Below are positions 1 to 6,520 of a DNA stretch of 8,734 nucleotides, piece after piece. The notes under the pieces were generated by a model. The model was not told where the DNA came from, ran no database searches, and worked only from the letters and a program-made list of their open reading frames with translations. The DNA is from Candidatus Shapirobacteria bacterium (GTDB lineage: Bacteria; Patescibacteriota; Microgenomatia; UBA12405): assembly GCA_028700345.1 (NCBI GenBank), contig JAQVSW010000026.1, forward strand, positions 1 through 8,734, in the 5' to 3' direction. Both the position numbers and the translations under genes were made by a program. Positions within the stretch are counted from its first letter, which is position 1. Each line of letters begins with the position of its first letter.

Positions 1-171
1 GACCCGTGGTGTAAAGTGGAATGGCAAGAAACAATAAAAAATAATTTAAATTTACTAGGAAAAGAAGTTTACTTGGAAATAGAAAAAGACAATGATCATA
101 ATTTTAAACAATCCTGGCAGAAAGTGATGGCCAAAGACATTTTATTTTTTAAAAATAAATTTAATCTTTAA
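1..171 (+). CDS. 3' end of an unidentified gene (possible alpha/beta-hydrolase C-terminus)
   Basis: Frame 1 is open from the first base to a TAA at 169-171, giving the last 56 residues of a protein whose start lies outside the window. It begins DPWCKVEW and ends FFKNKFNL. The pattern of an early Asp-Pro, a short beta-strand-like stretch (KEVYLEI), then a His (DHNF) followed by an amphipathic helix resembles the end of some small alpha/beta hydrolases, where the acid and the catalytic His lie in this order. That is only a resemblance and the fragment is too short for a firm family call. It is followed after 18 bases by the next plus-strand gene, which seems to have its own -10 element. Confidence 0.55.
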   Translation, partial: DPWCKVEWQETIKNNLNLLGKEVYLEIEKDNDHNFKQSWQKVMAKDILFFKNKFNL

Positions 172-178
172 TTTACGG

Positions 179-184
179 TATACT
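179..184 (+). promoter_or_regulatory. Putative -10 element, leaderless, for the DUF5652-like gene
   Basis: TATACT is one base from the bacterial -10 consensus and ends 5 bases before the ATG at 190. A transcription start at the usual distance would fall on the start codon. No TGn extension, -35 box or Shine-Dalgarno sequence is seen. The same spacing recurs at six other genes in the window. Confidence 0.5.
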
Positions 185-189
185 AAATT

Positions 190-444
190 ATGAATTCAAT
201 CGAAGAAATTTTAAATAAACCCTATTTTATTATCCCCTATTTAATCTGGATTACTCTGTGGAAAGGGGTGGCACTGTGGAAATCAGCGGGAAAGAAGCAA
301 TTACCTTGGTTTATAATTCTTTTGACTATAAACACTATGGGGCTTTTGGAAATTGCCTATATTTTTTATTTAAACAAGTGGGATATCGATAAAGGGAAAA
401 CATTAAAAATGTTAAACGAAAAGTTTAATAAGATTAAAAAATAA
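190..444 (+). CDS. Small membrane protein, DUF5652-like
   Basis: This 84-residue protein has two hydrophobic segments, about residues 12-31 and 39-61, separated by a short basic loop (KSAGKKQ). It ends in a charged, lysine-rich tail that is probably cytoplasmic. The arrangement WKGVALWKSA, then PWF, then NTMGLLEIAY matches my memory of DUF5652, a family of small membrane proteins of unknown function common in CPR bacteria and some archaea. Its function is unknown, and nothing here points to a catalytic role because no conserved acid/His/Cys cluster is visible. It sits 34 bases upstream of the short-chain dehydrogenase on the same strand and the two may be cotranscribed. The ATG at 190 is the natural start, since a near-consensus -10 hexamer lies just before it. 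Confidence 0.75.
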   Translation: MNSIEEILNKPYFIIPYLIWITLWKGVALWKSAGKKQLPWFIILLTINTMGLLEIAYIFYLNKWDIDKGKTLKMLNEKFNKIKK

Positions 445-478
445 GATATTATTATTTTTGTTAATTATTTAATTTTAA

Positions 479-1237
479 ATGAAACTAGAAAATAAAGTTG
501 CGATTGTGACAGGAGCCGCCAGTGGAATTGGCAGAGCTATTGCCATGCTTTATGCACAGGAAGGAGCAAAAGTAGTTGTCTCTGATATAAATTTTGGAGA
601 GGCTAAACTGGTAACGGCCGAAATTGAATCAGCCAAGGGATCGGCTATCGCCATAGAAACTAACGTGGCTAAGCAAGAAGATATTGATAATTTAGTTGAA
701 ACGACAATTAAGAGTTTTGGAACTGTGGATATAATTGTAAATAATGCTGGTATTATGGATAATTTTATTCCGGTAGCCGAGGTAACAGATGAAGTCTGGG
801 ACAGAGTGATAGCAGTAAACACAACTGGTCCGATGCGAATAATTCGAAAATTATTGCCAATATTTTTAGAAAAAAAGAAAGGAGTAATTATCAATGTCTC
901 TTCTGTGGGTGGTCTTCAGGGTTCAAGAGCGGGAGCGGCGTACACGGCTTCAAAATTTGCCGTAGTAGGTCTGACAAAAAATATTGGCTTTCAATACGCC
1001 AAAGAAGGAATTAGATGTAATGCCATTGCTCCAGGTGGAGTCAATACCAATATTGGTAAAACCATTGATAATCCAAGTAAATTTGGGATGGAAAGAGCCA
1101 TGTCGGGATCAGCAAATAATCCAAGAATGGGTGAATCAGCTGAAATAGCTAATGTAGCTTTATTTCTCGCCTCTGATGATTCAAGCTATGTTAATGGAGC
1201 GGTGATTACAGCTGACGGTGGCTGGACGGCTTACTGA
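479..1237 (+). CDS. Short-chain dehydrogenase/reductase (SDR, FabG-like)
   Basis: This is a complete classical SDR of 252 residues, the usual length. The Rossmann glycine motif TGAASGIG is at residues 11-18, followed by an Asp at 36 after the second strand, which normally favours NAD(H) over NADP(H). NNAG lies at 88-91. The catalytic tetrad is intact: Asn114, Ser142, Tyr155 and Lys159 (YTASK). The PGGVNT loop at 185-190 and the C-terminal ITADGGW are also typical. It would reversibly oxidise or reduce an alcohol/ketone substrate in the cytoplasm. Its closest general likeness is to 3-oxoacyl-ACP reductases and sugar or polyol dehydrogenases, but the substrate cannot be read from the sequence and no fatty-acid synthesis genes are adjacent. 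It ends with TGA only 7 bases before the convergent acyl-CoA ligase gene. The upstream gap is AT-rich, with no clear ribosome binding site. Confidence 0.93.
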   Translation: MKLENKVAIVTGAASGIGRAIAMLYAQEGAKVVVSDINFGEAKLVTAEIESAKGSAIAIETNVAKQEDIDNLVETTIKSFGTVDIIVNNAGIMDNFIPVAEVTDEVWDRVIAVNTTGPMRIIRKLLPIFLEKKKGVIINVSSVGGLQGSRAGAAYTASKFAVVGLTKNIGFQYAKEGIRCNAIAPGGVNTNIGKTIDNPSKFGMERAMSGSANNPRMGESAEIANVALFLASDDSSYVNGAVITADGGWTAY

Positions 1238-1244
1238 GATTTTT

Positions 1245-3368
1245 TTACTTGTTATTTAAAATTACCTTTGGGTCAAGAGCCCAGGTATCGTCGTGAGTAA
1301 TTATGACTGGATTAATTTCGATTTCTTGTATTTCTGGATAATCAGTGATGAGATGTCCAAGAGCCAGCATTATTTGATAAAGTTTGTCGAGCTTGTAAGG
1401 AGGATCATCGCGAAAACCCGAAAGAAGTTTATAAACCTTACTTGACGTAACAATTTTTTTAACTTTTTCCAGATTCAGGGGAAGGAGGGTTAAATTTGAG
1501 TCAGCAAATATCTCAGCGTATCTTCCCCCGGCACCAAAAAGTAGGACAGAACCAAAAGTGGGATCACGTTTTATTCCTAGAATTACTTCAATTCCCCCAC
1601 TAATTTGTTTTTGAATCTGGATCTCAGCTGGATGAGAAGATTTTATTAAAAAATTATTCCGATTTTGACTTATCGTTTCAAAAGCAGTTTGAAGTTCTGA
1701 CTCAGTTTTTATATTGGTGATAACGCCACCGATATCAGCTTTGTGCAGTAGACCTGGAGCCGATATTTTGAGAACTAAAGGAAAAGAATTTTCTTGAGAA
1801 AAAAGAAGAGCTTCATCAACAGAATTTATTGTTTTACTTTGTGGAACAGGAATATTTATGGCCTTCATTAGATCACAGGCGACCTGATTATCAAGAGTTG
1901 GTAATTTTAATCTAAGAGCCTGTTTTATTATCTCTCTGATTTTTAATTTATGAGGTAAATTTGATTTGGGAAAAAGATTGGATGGATGAGAGAGTCGCCA
2001 TTTTTGCCACTGCCACATTAAAGCGATGACCTTGACGGCTCTTTCGGGATAGGAATAATTAGGAATTTGAAACTGATTAAGAATTTTTTGACCAAGGGCG
2101 GTATTGCTGCCACCAATAAAAGAACAAAATATTGGCTTGGGGTATTTTTTTGAAAGTTGACCAATTATTTCAGCAGTTTTTTCAATTTGAGTCATCAACT
2201 GAGGGGTAAGAAGAACTAAAACTGAATTTGCCGTTTTTTCTTGTAAAACTATTTCTAAAGCCTCACCAAAACGCTGGGCTAGAGCATCGCCAAGAACATC
2301 AACGGGATTGATGATGGAAGCCATTCGTGGCAAAGATTTTTGAAGTTTTTGTTTGGTCTCCGAACTAAGAGAGGCCATTTCAAGACCAAGACTATTGATA
2401 GTATCAGTAGTTAAAACAGCGGGGCCACCAGCATTGGAAATGACCGCAATTCCGGGACCAGTGGGAGCATTGTTCCAAGAAAAAGCCTCGCCCAAATCAA
2501 AAAAATCTCCCAATTCTTGGCAGCGAATTATTCCAGACTCTAAAAGAGCAGCGTGCAAGACTTTATCTTCACCAGCAATCGAGCCTGTATGAGAACGCAT
2601 GGCCGCAGCTGCAGAAGGAGATTTGCCAGGTTTTAACATAAAAACAGGGTTAAAAGGAGTAATTTGTTTAACAAGCTTTATAAATTCCTGTCCATTAGCA
2701 ATAGATTCAAGGTATAGAGCAACTGGTTTTAGGGAGGAATCTGAAAGAGTTAGCTCTGGCAACCAATGCGTTAAAATATCATTTTCGTTGACAACTGATT
2801 TATTGCCAATTGTTACTAGATCTTTATAGCCAAGACCAGTACTTTGACACCAGTCAAAAAGACTAGCAGCTAGGGCACCAGATTGAGAAATAAATTTAAT
2901 TTTGCCGGGACTTGTCACTACTTGACCAAAGGTAACATTTAAAGAAGGTTCTGTCGAAGCAAAACCAAGGCAATTAGGGCCTAAAATATTCAACTGAAAG
3001 TGACTCGCAACTTCAATTAATTTCTTTTCAAGAGCAGCGCCTTCTTTACCAACTTCTTTAAATCCAGCGGAAAAAATAAGCACATTTTTAATACCTAAAA
3101 AACCACACTCTTCAAGAATATTGGTTACTAGTTTTGCTGGAATGGCAATTACAACTAAATCTGGTATTTCGGGAAGAGCAGAAAGACTGGGGTAAAATTT
3201 TAATGAGCCAAGATTTGAAATTGTTGGATTAACAGGATAAAGACGACCCTTAAATTTTGAAATAATAATATTTTTTAGAGCGATAGCTCCGACTTTCTCG
3301 GGAAACTGAGAGGCACCAACTACGGCGATTGAGCTCGGGTTAAATAGTTTTGATAAATCACGAGACAT
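1245..3368 (-). CDS. ADP-forming acetate/acyl-CoA ligase (fused alpha-beta acyl-CoA synthetase)
   Basis: This 707-residue protein has the single-chain ADP-forming acyl-CoA synthetase layout. An N-terminal CoA-binding Rossmann domain spans about residues 6-135, with a glycine-rich start (VVGAS at 16-20) and GPNCLG at 130-135. Succinyl-CoA-ligase-like domains span about 155-455, with SQSGALA at 161-167 and a SNAGGPAV loop at 311-318. A C-terminal ATP-grasp domain spans about 485-705. The expected phosphohistidine is His260 in SHTGSIAGED. The ATP-grasp domain has the KISAPGLLHK stretch (Lys534, His542) and FGAGGRYAE near 611-619. Family members convert acetyl- or acyl-CoA + ADP + Pi to the free acid, CoA and ATP, a substrate-level phosphorylation step in fermenters. 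Whether it prefers acetyl-CoA is not visible. It lies downstream of the acyltransferase gene on the same strand but has a likely promoter of its own. Confidence 0.93.
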   Translation of the reverse strand: MSRDLSKLFNPSSIAVVGASQFPEKVGAIALKNIIISKFKGRLYPVNPTISNLGSLKFYPSLSALPEIPDLVVIAIPAKLVTNILEECGFLGIKNVLIFSAGFKEVGKEGAALEKKLIEVASHFQLNILGPNCLGFASTEPSLNVTFGQVVTSPGKIKFISQSGALAASLFDWCQSTGLGYKDLVTIGNKSVVNENDILTHWLPELTLSDSSLKPVALYLESIANGQEFIKLVKQITPFNPVFMLKPGKSPSAAAAMRSHTGSIAGEDKVLHAALLESGIIRCQELGDFFDLGEAFSWNNAPTGPGIAVISNAGGPAVLTTDTINSLGLEMASLSSETKQKLQKSLPRMASIINPVDVLGDALAQRFGEALEIVLQEKTANSVLVLLTPQLMTQIEKTAEIIGQLSKKYPKPIFCSFIGGSNTALGQKILNQFQIPNYSYPERAVKVIALMWQWQKWRLSHPSNLFPKSNLPHKLKIREIIKQALRLKLPTLDNQVACDLMKAINIPVPQSKTINSVDEALLFSQENSFPLVLKISAPGLLHKADIGGVITNIKTESELQTAFETISQNRNNFLIKSSHPAEIQIQKQISGGIEVILGIKRDPTFGSVLLFGAGGRYAEIFADSNLTLLPLNLEKVKKIVTSSKVYKLLSGFRDDPPYKLDKLYQIMLALGHLITDYPEIQEIEINPVIITHDDTWALDPKVILNNK

Positions 3369-3373
3369 AAATT

Positions 3374-3382
3374 AGATTAACA
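3374..3382 (-). promoter_or_regulatory. Putative extended -10 promoter, leaderless, for the acyl-CoA ligase gene
   Basis: Read on the minus strand, TGT followed by TAATCT ends 5 bases before the ATG at 3368. It fits the extended -10 form TGnTAnnnT, and transcription would be expected to start on or next to the ATG. It sits in the 40-base gap after the acyltransferase gene, so the ligase can be transcribed independently. No -35 box is seen. Confidence 0.5.
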
Positions 3383-3408
3383 TAAAAAGGTCACTGATTA
3401 TGTCCTTC

Positions 3409-4425
3409 TTAGCCGGTAAGCCTCGAGAGACTTGGAATCTTTGAGGATAAAAAAGCACAAAGATAGGAGGGAATTAAAACAAGAATGTAAAGTAATAAAG
3501 AATTATATAGACAGGCCGCCGGTAAAAATCTTTGAATAATTTCTATAAAAATAATATGGATAAAATAGACAAAAAAAGAATAAGAGGAAATTTTTTTTAA
3601 ATATTTCTCCTCTATTTTTACTTTTTTACCCAAATAAAATAATAAACTAAAGACGGTAATCGAATAAAGAAGAACACTTGGTCGCCACTGAGAATAAAAA
3701 GATAAGTAATTCTGGGTTTTAAAATAACGAAGCGCTCCTTCAAAAGTAATATAAATGGCCATAATAAGGGAGAGTGGAACAATAATCTTAATGTATTTTT
3801 TAACAAAATTTAAAATTTTCTCCTGATTAAGAAAGGCTAAAACACCAAAAATAAAATAGAAAAAATTTAATAAAAAAACATTTACAGATTGAGAAAATGA
3901 AAGCGGGCGAAAATAATAATCAAGAAAAAGAATAATAAATTGAAGAATTAATAAAACAATTAGAGGAGTTTGACGATTGATAAATTTTGAATAACGCGAA
4001 ATAAGGGGGAATAGCAAATAATAGAGAAAAAGAGTCGGAATAAAATAGAGCTGATAAGAAGCACTTCCATGGATTAAGGCATAAAAGATAGACTTTGAAC
4101 TGTGAGGGTAAACAAGGTAATAGTAGATAGAAGTCCAAAATAAATAGGGTAAGAGCAGTTTGGAGAGACGCTGTTTTAGATAAGGCAAATATTTGAAATT
4201 GTCAAAGTAGTTAAGCTTGAGACCAAAAGCAGAAATTATGAAAAAGAGAGGTACCGCAAATCTAGATAATTGGTTTAAAAATAAGGTAAAAGGATAATTT
4301 ACTAAATCATTACCCGAAATAGATAAGGTCTTAGTAGTAGTGTGAATCATTATCACCGAAAAGATACAAAGAGTCCTAATAAAATCTAATTCGGGATGAT
4401 AGATATACTTTTTGATAGCCTGCAT
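3409..4425 (-). CDS. Acyltransferase 3 family integral membrane protein (OafA/WecH-like)
   Basis: This is a 338-residue, very hydrophobic protein with about ten membrane segments. The family signature is clear at the N-terminus: ELDFIRTLCIF (12-22), followed by a His in IMIHTT (His28) within the first membrane helix. RFAVPLFFIISAFGL follows at 55-69. YFIPTLFLYY (127-136) and a C-terminal helix with YFIH (287-290) also match. Family members move an acyl group, usually acetyl or succinyl, onto sugars of surface polysaccharides, lipids or glycans at the membrane. The acceptor is unknown. The presence of nucleotide-sugar and glycosyltransferase genes a few kilobases away fits surface glycan decoration. 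The start is supported by an extended -10 element immediately upstream. The gene is divergent from the nuclease gene across 46 bases. Confidence 0.88.
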   Translation of the reverse strand: MQAIKKYIYHPELDFIRTLCIFSVIMIHTTTKTLSISGNDLVNYPFTLFLNQLSRFAVPLFFIISAFGLKLNYFDNFKYLPYLKQRLSKLLLPYLFWTSIYYYLVYPHSSKSIFYALIHGSASYQLYFIPTLFLYYLLFPLISRYSKFINRQTPLIVLLILQFIILFLDYYFRPLSFSQSVNVFLLNFFYFIFGVLAFLNQEKILNFVKKYIKIIVPLSLIMAIYITFEGALRYFKTQNYLSFYSQWRPSVLLYSITVFSLLFYLGKKVKIEEKYLKKISSYSFFVYFIHIIFIEIIQRFLPAACLYNSLLLYILVLIPSYLCAFLSSKIPSLSRLTG

Positions 4426-4431
4426 TAAGAA

Positions 4432-4440
4432 AGTTTAACA
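4432..4440 (-). promoter_or_regulatory. Putative extended -10 promoter, leaderless, for the acyltransferase gene
   Basis: On the minus strand TGT followed by TAAACT ends 6 bases before the ATG at 4425. It is back to back with a similar plus-strand element at 4457-4465, 16 bases apart. No -35 box or Shine-Dalgarno sequence is evident. Confidence 0.5.
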
Positions 4441-4456
4441 GGAAAGCGAAAATAAT

Positions 4457-4465
4457 TGTTATGAT
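4457..4465 (+). promoter_or_regulatory. Putative extended -10 promoter, leaderless, for the nuclease and pyruvate-kinase-like pair
   Basis: TGT followed by TATGAT, close to the -10 consensus with the TGn extension, ends 6 bases before the ATG at 4472. Transcription would be expected to begin at or next to the start codon. It is probably the promoter for the overlapping two-gene unit 4472-6066. Confidence 0.55.
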
Positions 4466-4471
4466 TAAATA

Positions 4472-5005
4472 ATGCTTAAAAGAGTTTTAATTATTTTTGG
4501 ATTAATAAGTCTAATTTTTATTTTTGGATTTTGGGCGGAAAATCAATTAAAAACAATTGATTTTAAAGAAATTACAAAGACGCGAACGTCAGATTTAACT
4601 GAAGAATCAAGAGAAAAGGCAAAAGTAGCTAAGGTAATTGATGGAGATACTATCGAACTGAGCGACAAGAGAAAGGTAAGATATATTGGCATCAATAGTT
4701 TTGAAATGAATGATGAAAGACTCGAAATAAAATGTTTGGCCGAAAAGGCAAGAGAGGCAAATAGAAATCTGGTTGAAAACAAAGAAATAGAAATGGAAAA
4801 AGATGTTTCTGACACTGATAAATATGGCAGGCTTCTTCGATATGTCTGGATTGATGGAATACTGGTCAATGAAGAACTAGTTAAAAATGGATGGGCAGAA
4901 GTCAGTAGCTTTCCTCCAGACATTAAGTATCAGGAAAGATTTAGAATTGAACAAATAAAAGCCAAGCTTAATGATTTAGGAATTTGGGGAAATACATGTC
5001 AATAA
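4472..5005 (+). CDS. Thermonuclease (SNase-like) family protein with N-terminal membrane anchor or signal
   Basis: The 177-residue protein starts with a short basic end (MLKR) and a hydrophobic stretch (residues 4-21), a signal peptide or membrane anchor. A hydrophilic linker leads to an OB-fold SNase domain (about 50-175). By comparison with staphylococcal nuclease, the IDGDT motif is at 56-60 (Asp59 as Asp21), Arg70 matches Arg35, Glu78 matches Glu43 and Arg120 in DKYGR matches Arg87. The Asp40-Thr41 calcium-ligand positions read Asn75-Ser76 here, within INSFE where DTPE is usual. The catalytic residues are present, so an active calcium-dependent nuclease is plausible. Family members cut DNA and RNA, and in an organism with limited biosynthesis it could scavenge nucleotides from outside the cell. 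Cys88 and Cys176 might form a disulfide. The gene overlaps the next one by 10 bases. Confidence 0.88.
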   Translation: MLKRVLIIFGLISLIFIFGFWAENQLKTIDFKEITKTRTSDLTEESREKAKVAKVIDGDTIELSDKRKVRYIGINSFEMNDERLEIKCLAEKAREANRNLVENKEIEMEKDVSDTDKYGRLLRYVWIDGILVNEELVKNGWAEVSSFPPDIKYQERFRIEQIKAKLNDLGIWGNTCQ

Positions 5006-6066
5006 GAAAAACAAAAATTGTGGCGACAGTGGGGCCAGCTTCTGAAAGTGGAGAGATGCTTTCGCAGCTAATTGTAAACGGGGTTAATATTTTTCGTTTA
5101 AATTTAAAATATAACGAAAAAAAATGGCACGAAAATATTATTAAAATAATTCACAAAATTGGAAATAACAAAATACCAGTCATGATTGATTTGCCAAGAA
5201 GTGACTTTGAAATCCTAGAAGAGGCTGACATAGTCGCCCTATCATATTTAAAAAATGCTGGTGAAATCCAAAGATTAAAAGAAAGATTGAATCGAAAAAA
5301 AATAATAAAACCAATAATTGCCAAAATTGAAAATTTGATGGCGGTTAAAAATTTAGAAGAGATAGTAGAAATAACTGATGGAGTAATGGTGGCCAGGGGT
5401 GATTTGGGAAAAAGTGCTCCGATTGAAGAACTGGCTTTTTTTCAAGAAAAAATTATTGACGAGTCGAGAAGACAAAATAAGCCAGTGATTGTGGCCACAG
5501 AAATGCTGCTCTCAATGACAGAAAAAGAGACTCCGACTAGAGCCGAAGCCAGCGATGTAGCTCACGCCGTCTTTGATGGAAGTGATGCAACTATGCTTTC
5601 AGAAGAAACAGCGATAGGAAAATTTCCCTTAGAATCGGTTAAAGTAATGGCAAAAATTACCAAGTTTAGTGAAGAAAATGGTAATATCAAAATAATTAAG
5701 AATAAATTAGTGACATTTGCTGACTCACTTATCGAAGCCGCAGTTGATGTAGCCCAAAACGCCGACGGAATAATTGTTTTTACCAAATCAGGATCATCAG
5801 CCAGAAAACTAGCTAATCATCGTTTAAAAATTCCGATTATTGCTATTACTGATGAAGAAATTACTTTTCAAATGTTGAATTTTTCCTATGGAATAATCCC
5901 CTTTTATCGGATTTTTAATCAAAATAAATATGGGAGTGATAATAAAATATTTGAAGAATTACTTGCCCAAAAATTTATTAGTAAAGGCCAAAAACTGCTG
6001 GTAATTCATGGTAACAACTGGATGGAAAGTGGCTCGATAAACAACCTAAGTCTACTCGAAATTTAA
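4996..6066 (+). CDS. Pyruvate-kinase-like protein lacking the B (lid) domain
   Basis: This 356-residue protein is clearly from the pyruvate kinase family, which is normally about 470 residues. The A-barrel start TKIVATVGPAS (6-16) and RLN (34-36) are present. So are IIAKIEN (107-113, Lys110 and Glu112 as catalytic Lys and metal ligand), ARGDLG (133-138, Asp136), ATEML (167-171, Thr168), RAEASDVAHAVFDGSDA (182-198) and a C-terminal domain with VFTKSGSSAR (261-270) and VIHGN (336-340). Missing are the TKGPEIRTG loop and the whole B domain: residues 65-72 (IDLPRSDF region) run straight into ADIVALSYL. The usual NFSHG reads NLKYN. It may be an altered enzyme, a regulator or an inactive paralogue. 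I chose the ATG at 4996, where the family match begins, over an in-frame TTG at 4984. GGGGA lies 5 bases upstream. It overlaps the nuclease gene, suggesting coupled translation. Confidence 0.88.
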   Translation: MSIRKTKIVATVGPASESGEMLSQLIVNGVNIFRLNLKYNEKKWHENIIKIIHKIGNNKIPVMIDLPRSDFEILEEADIVALSYLKNAGEIQRLKERLNRKKIIKPIIAKIENLMAVKNLEEIVEITDGVMVARGDLGKSAPIEELAFFQEKIIDESRRQNKPVIVATEMLLSMTEKETPTRAEASDVAHAVFDGSDATMLSEETAIGKFPLESVKVMAKITKFSEENGNIKIIKNKLVTFADSLIEAAVDVAQNADGIIVFTKSGSSARKLANHRLKIPIIAITDEEITFQMLNFSYGIIPFYRIFNQNKYGSDNKIFEELLAQKFISKGQKLLVIHGNNWMESGSINNLSLLEI

Positions 6067-6506
6067 TTTTTGAAGTAAGACTTGATTTGAAAAAGAATAT
6101 AAAAAGAAATAGCGCCACCAATTATCAATGATCCAAGATTAAAGTCAAAAATGTAACTAATAATCATAAGAAGAGATGCATAAAACATATATTCCCATGA
6201 ATTTTTAGTTCTTTTGAAAAGACCAGGGAGAGCCATAGCTTCTAAAATCATGGCGAATAAAGAAATGATTAGAGAAATAGAAAAGCCAGGACGATAACCA
6301 CCAGCATAAGCCAGAGGCATGAAGGCTCTACTTACCCCAAGAGCAAATAATAAAGTCGGAATCGAAAAAATTAAAGCAATGGCGGTCAAATAAGGACTAT
6401 ATTTTACGATTAACTCCTTGATATTTTCAGGCATGGCCGGAGCTTTTTTGCCAAAATATAGGTTTAAAGTTTCTTCTATTTGAGTTAGATATTTGTTTTT
6501 AATCAT
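6063..6506 (-). CDS. Conserved hypothetical four-helix membrane protein
   Basis: This 147-residue protein has a soluble N-terminal part of about 36 residues (with YFGKKAPAMPENIKEL) and then four hydrophobic segments, about 38-58, 75-96, 105-121 and 123-141. It ends in a basic tail. Helix two is followed by LPGLFKRTKNSW, a positively charged loop probably on the cytoplasmic side. I recognise no named family and can give no function. Similar small membrane proteins are, to my recollection, frequent in Microgenomates genomes. It follows the nucleotidyltransferase gene by 9 bases on the same strand, yet a -10-like TATAAAAT overlaps that gene's stop codon, so it may also be transcribed alone. Its stop codon overlaps by 4 bases the stop of the convergent pyruvate-kinase-like gene. 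Confidence 0.75.
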   Translation of the reverse strand: MIKNKYLTQIEETLNLYFGKKAPAMPENIKELIVKYSPYLTAIALIFSIPTLLFALGVSRAFMPLAYAGGYRPGFSISLIISLFAMILEAMALPGLFKRTKNSWEYMFYASLLMIISYIFDFNLGSLIIGGAISFYILFQIKSYFKN

Positions 6507-6512
6507 TACAGT

Positions 6513-6520
6513 ATTTTATA
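6513..6520 (-). promoter_or_regulatory. Putative -10 element, leaderless, for the four-helix membrane protein
   Basis: On the minus strand TATAAAAT (with TAAAAT as the hexamer) ends 6 bases before the ATG at 6506 and overlaps the stop codon of the upstream nucleotidyltransferase gene. No TGn extension is present. The spacing matches the other start-proximal -10 elements in the window. Confidence 0.4.

Noticed and set aside
445..478. Separate promoter for the SDR gene (TGTTAATTA at 459-467)
   Set aside because: The hexamer lacks the final T and lies 11 bases from the ATG, unlike the other elements. In such AT-rich sequence it cannot be told from chance.
550..894. Minus-strand open frame of 114 codons inside the SDR gene
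   Set aside because: It is the antisense of an intact SDR with all motifs, and its product has no recognisable features.
1235..1237. Possible recoding of TGA as glycine (as in Gracilibacteria/Absconditabacteria)
   Set aside because: The SDR ends at this TGA precisely at the usual family C-terminus, so TGA is a normal stop here.
1209..1246. CAGC/GCTG inverted repeat followed by a run of Ts after the SDR gene, as a possible terminator
   Set aside because: The stem is only four base pairs with an eight-base loop, lies inside the coding sequence and is more than ten bases away from the T run.
4543..4923. Minus-strand open frame of 126 codons inside the nuclease gene
   Set aside because: It is serine/leucine-rich, matches no known family and is the antisense shadow of a gene with clear catalytic motifs.
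4984..4995. TTG start for the pyruvate-kinase-like gene
   Set aside because: It adds only four residues and increases the overlap with the nuclease gene. The ATG at 4996 is followed directly by the conserved family N-terminus.
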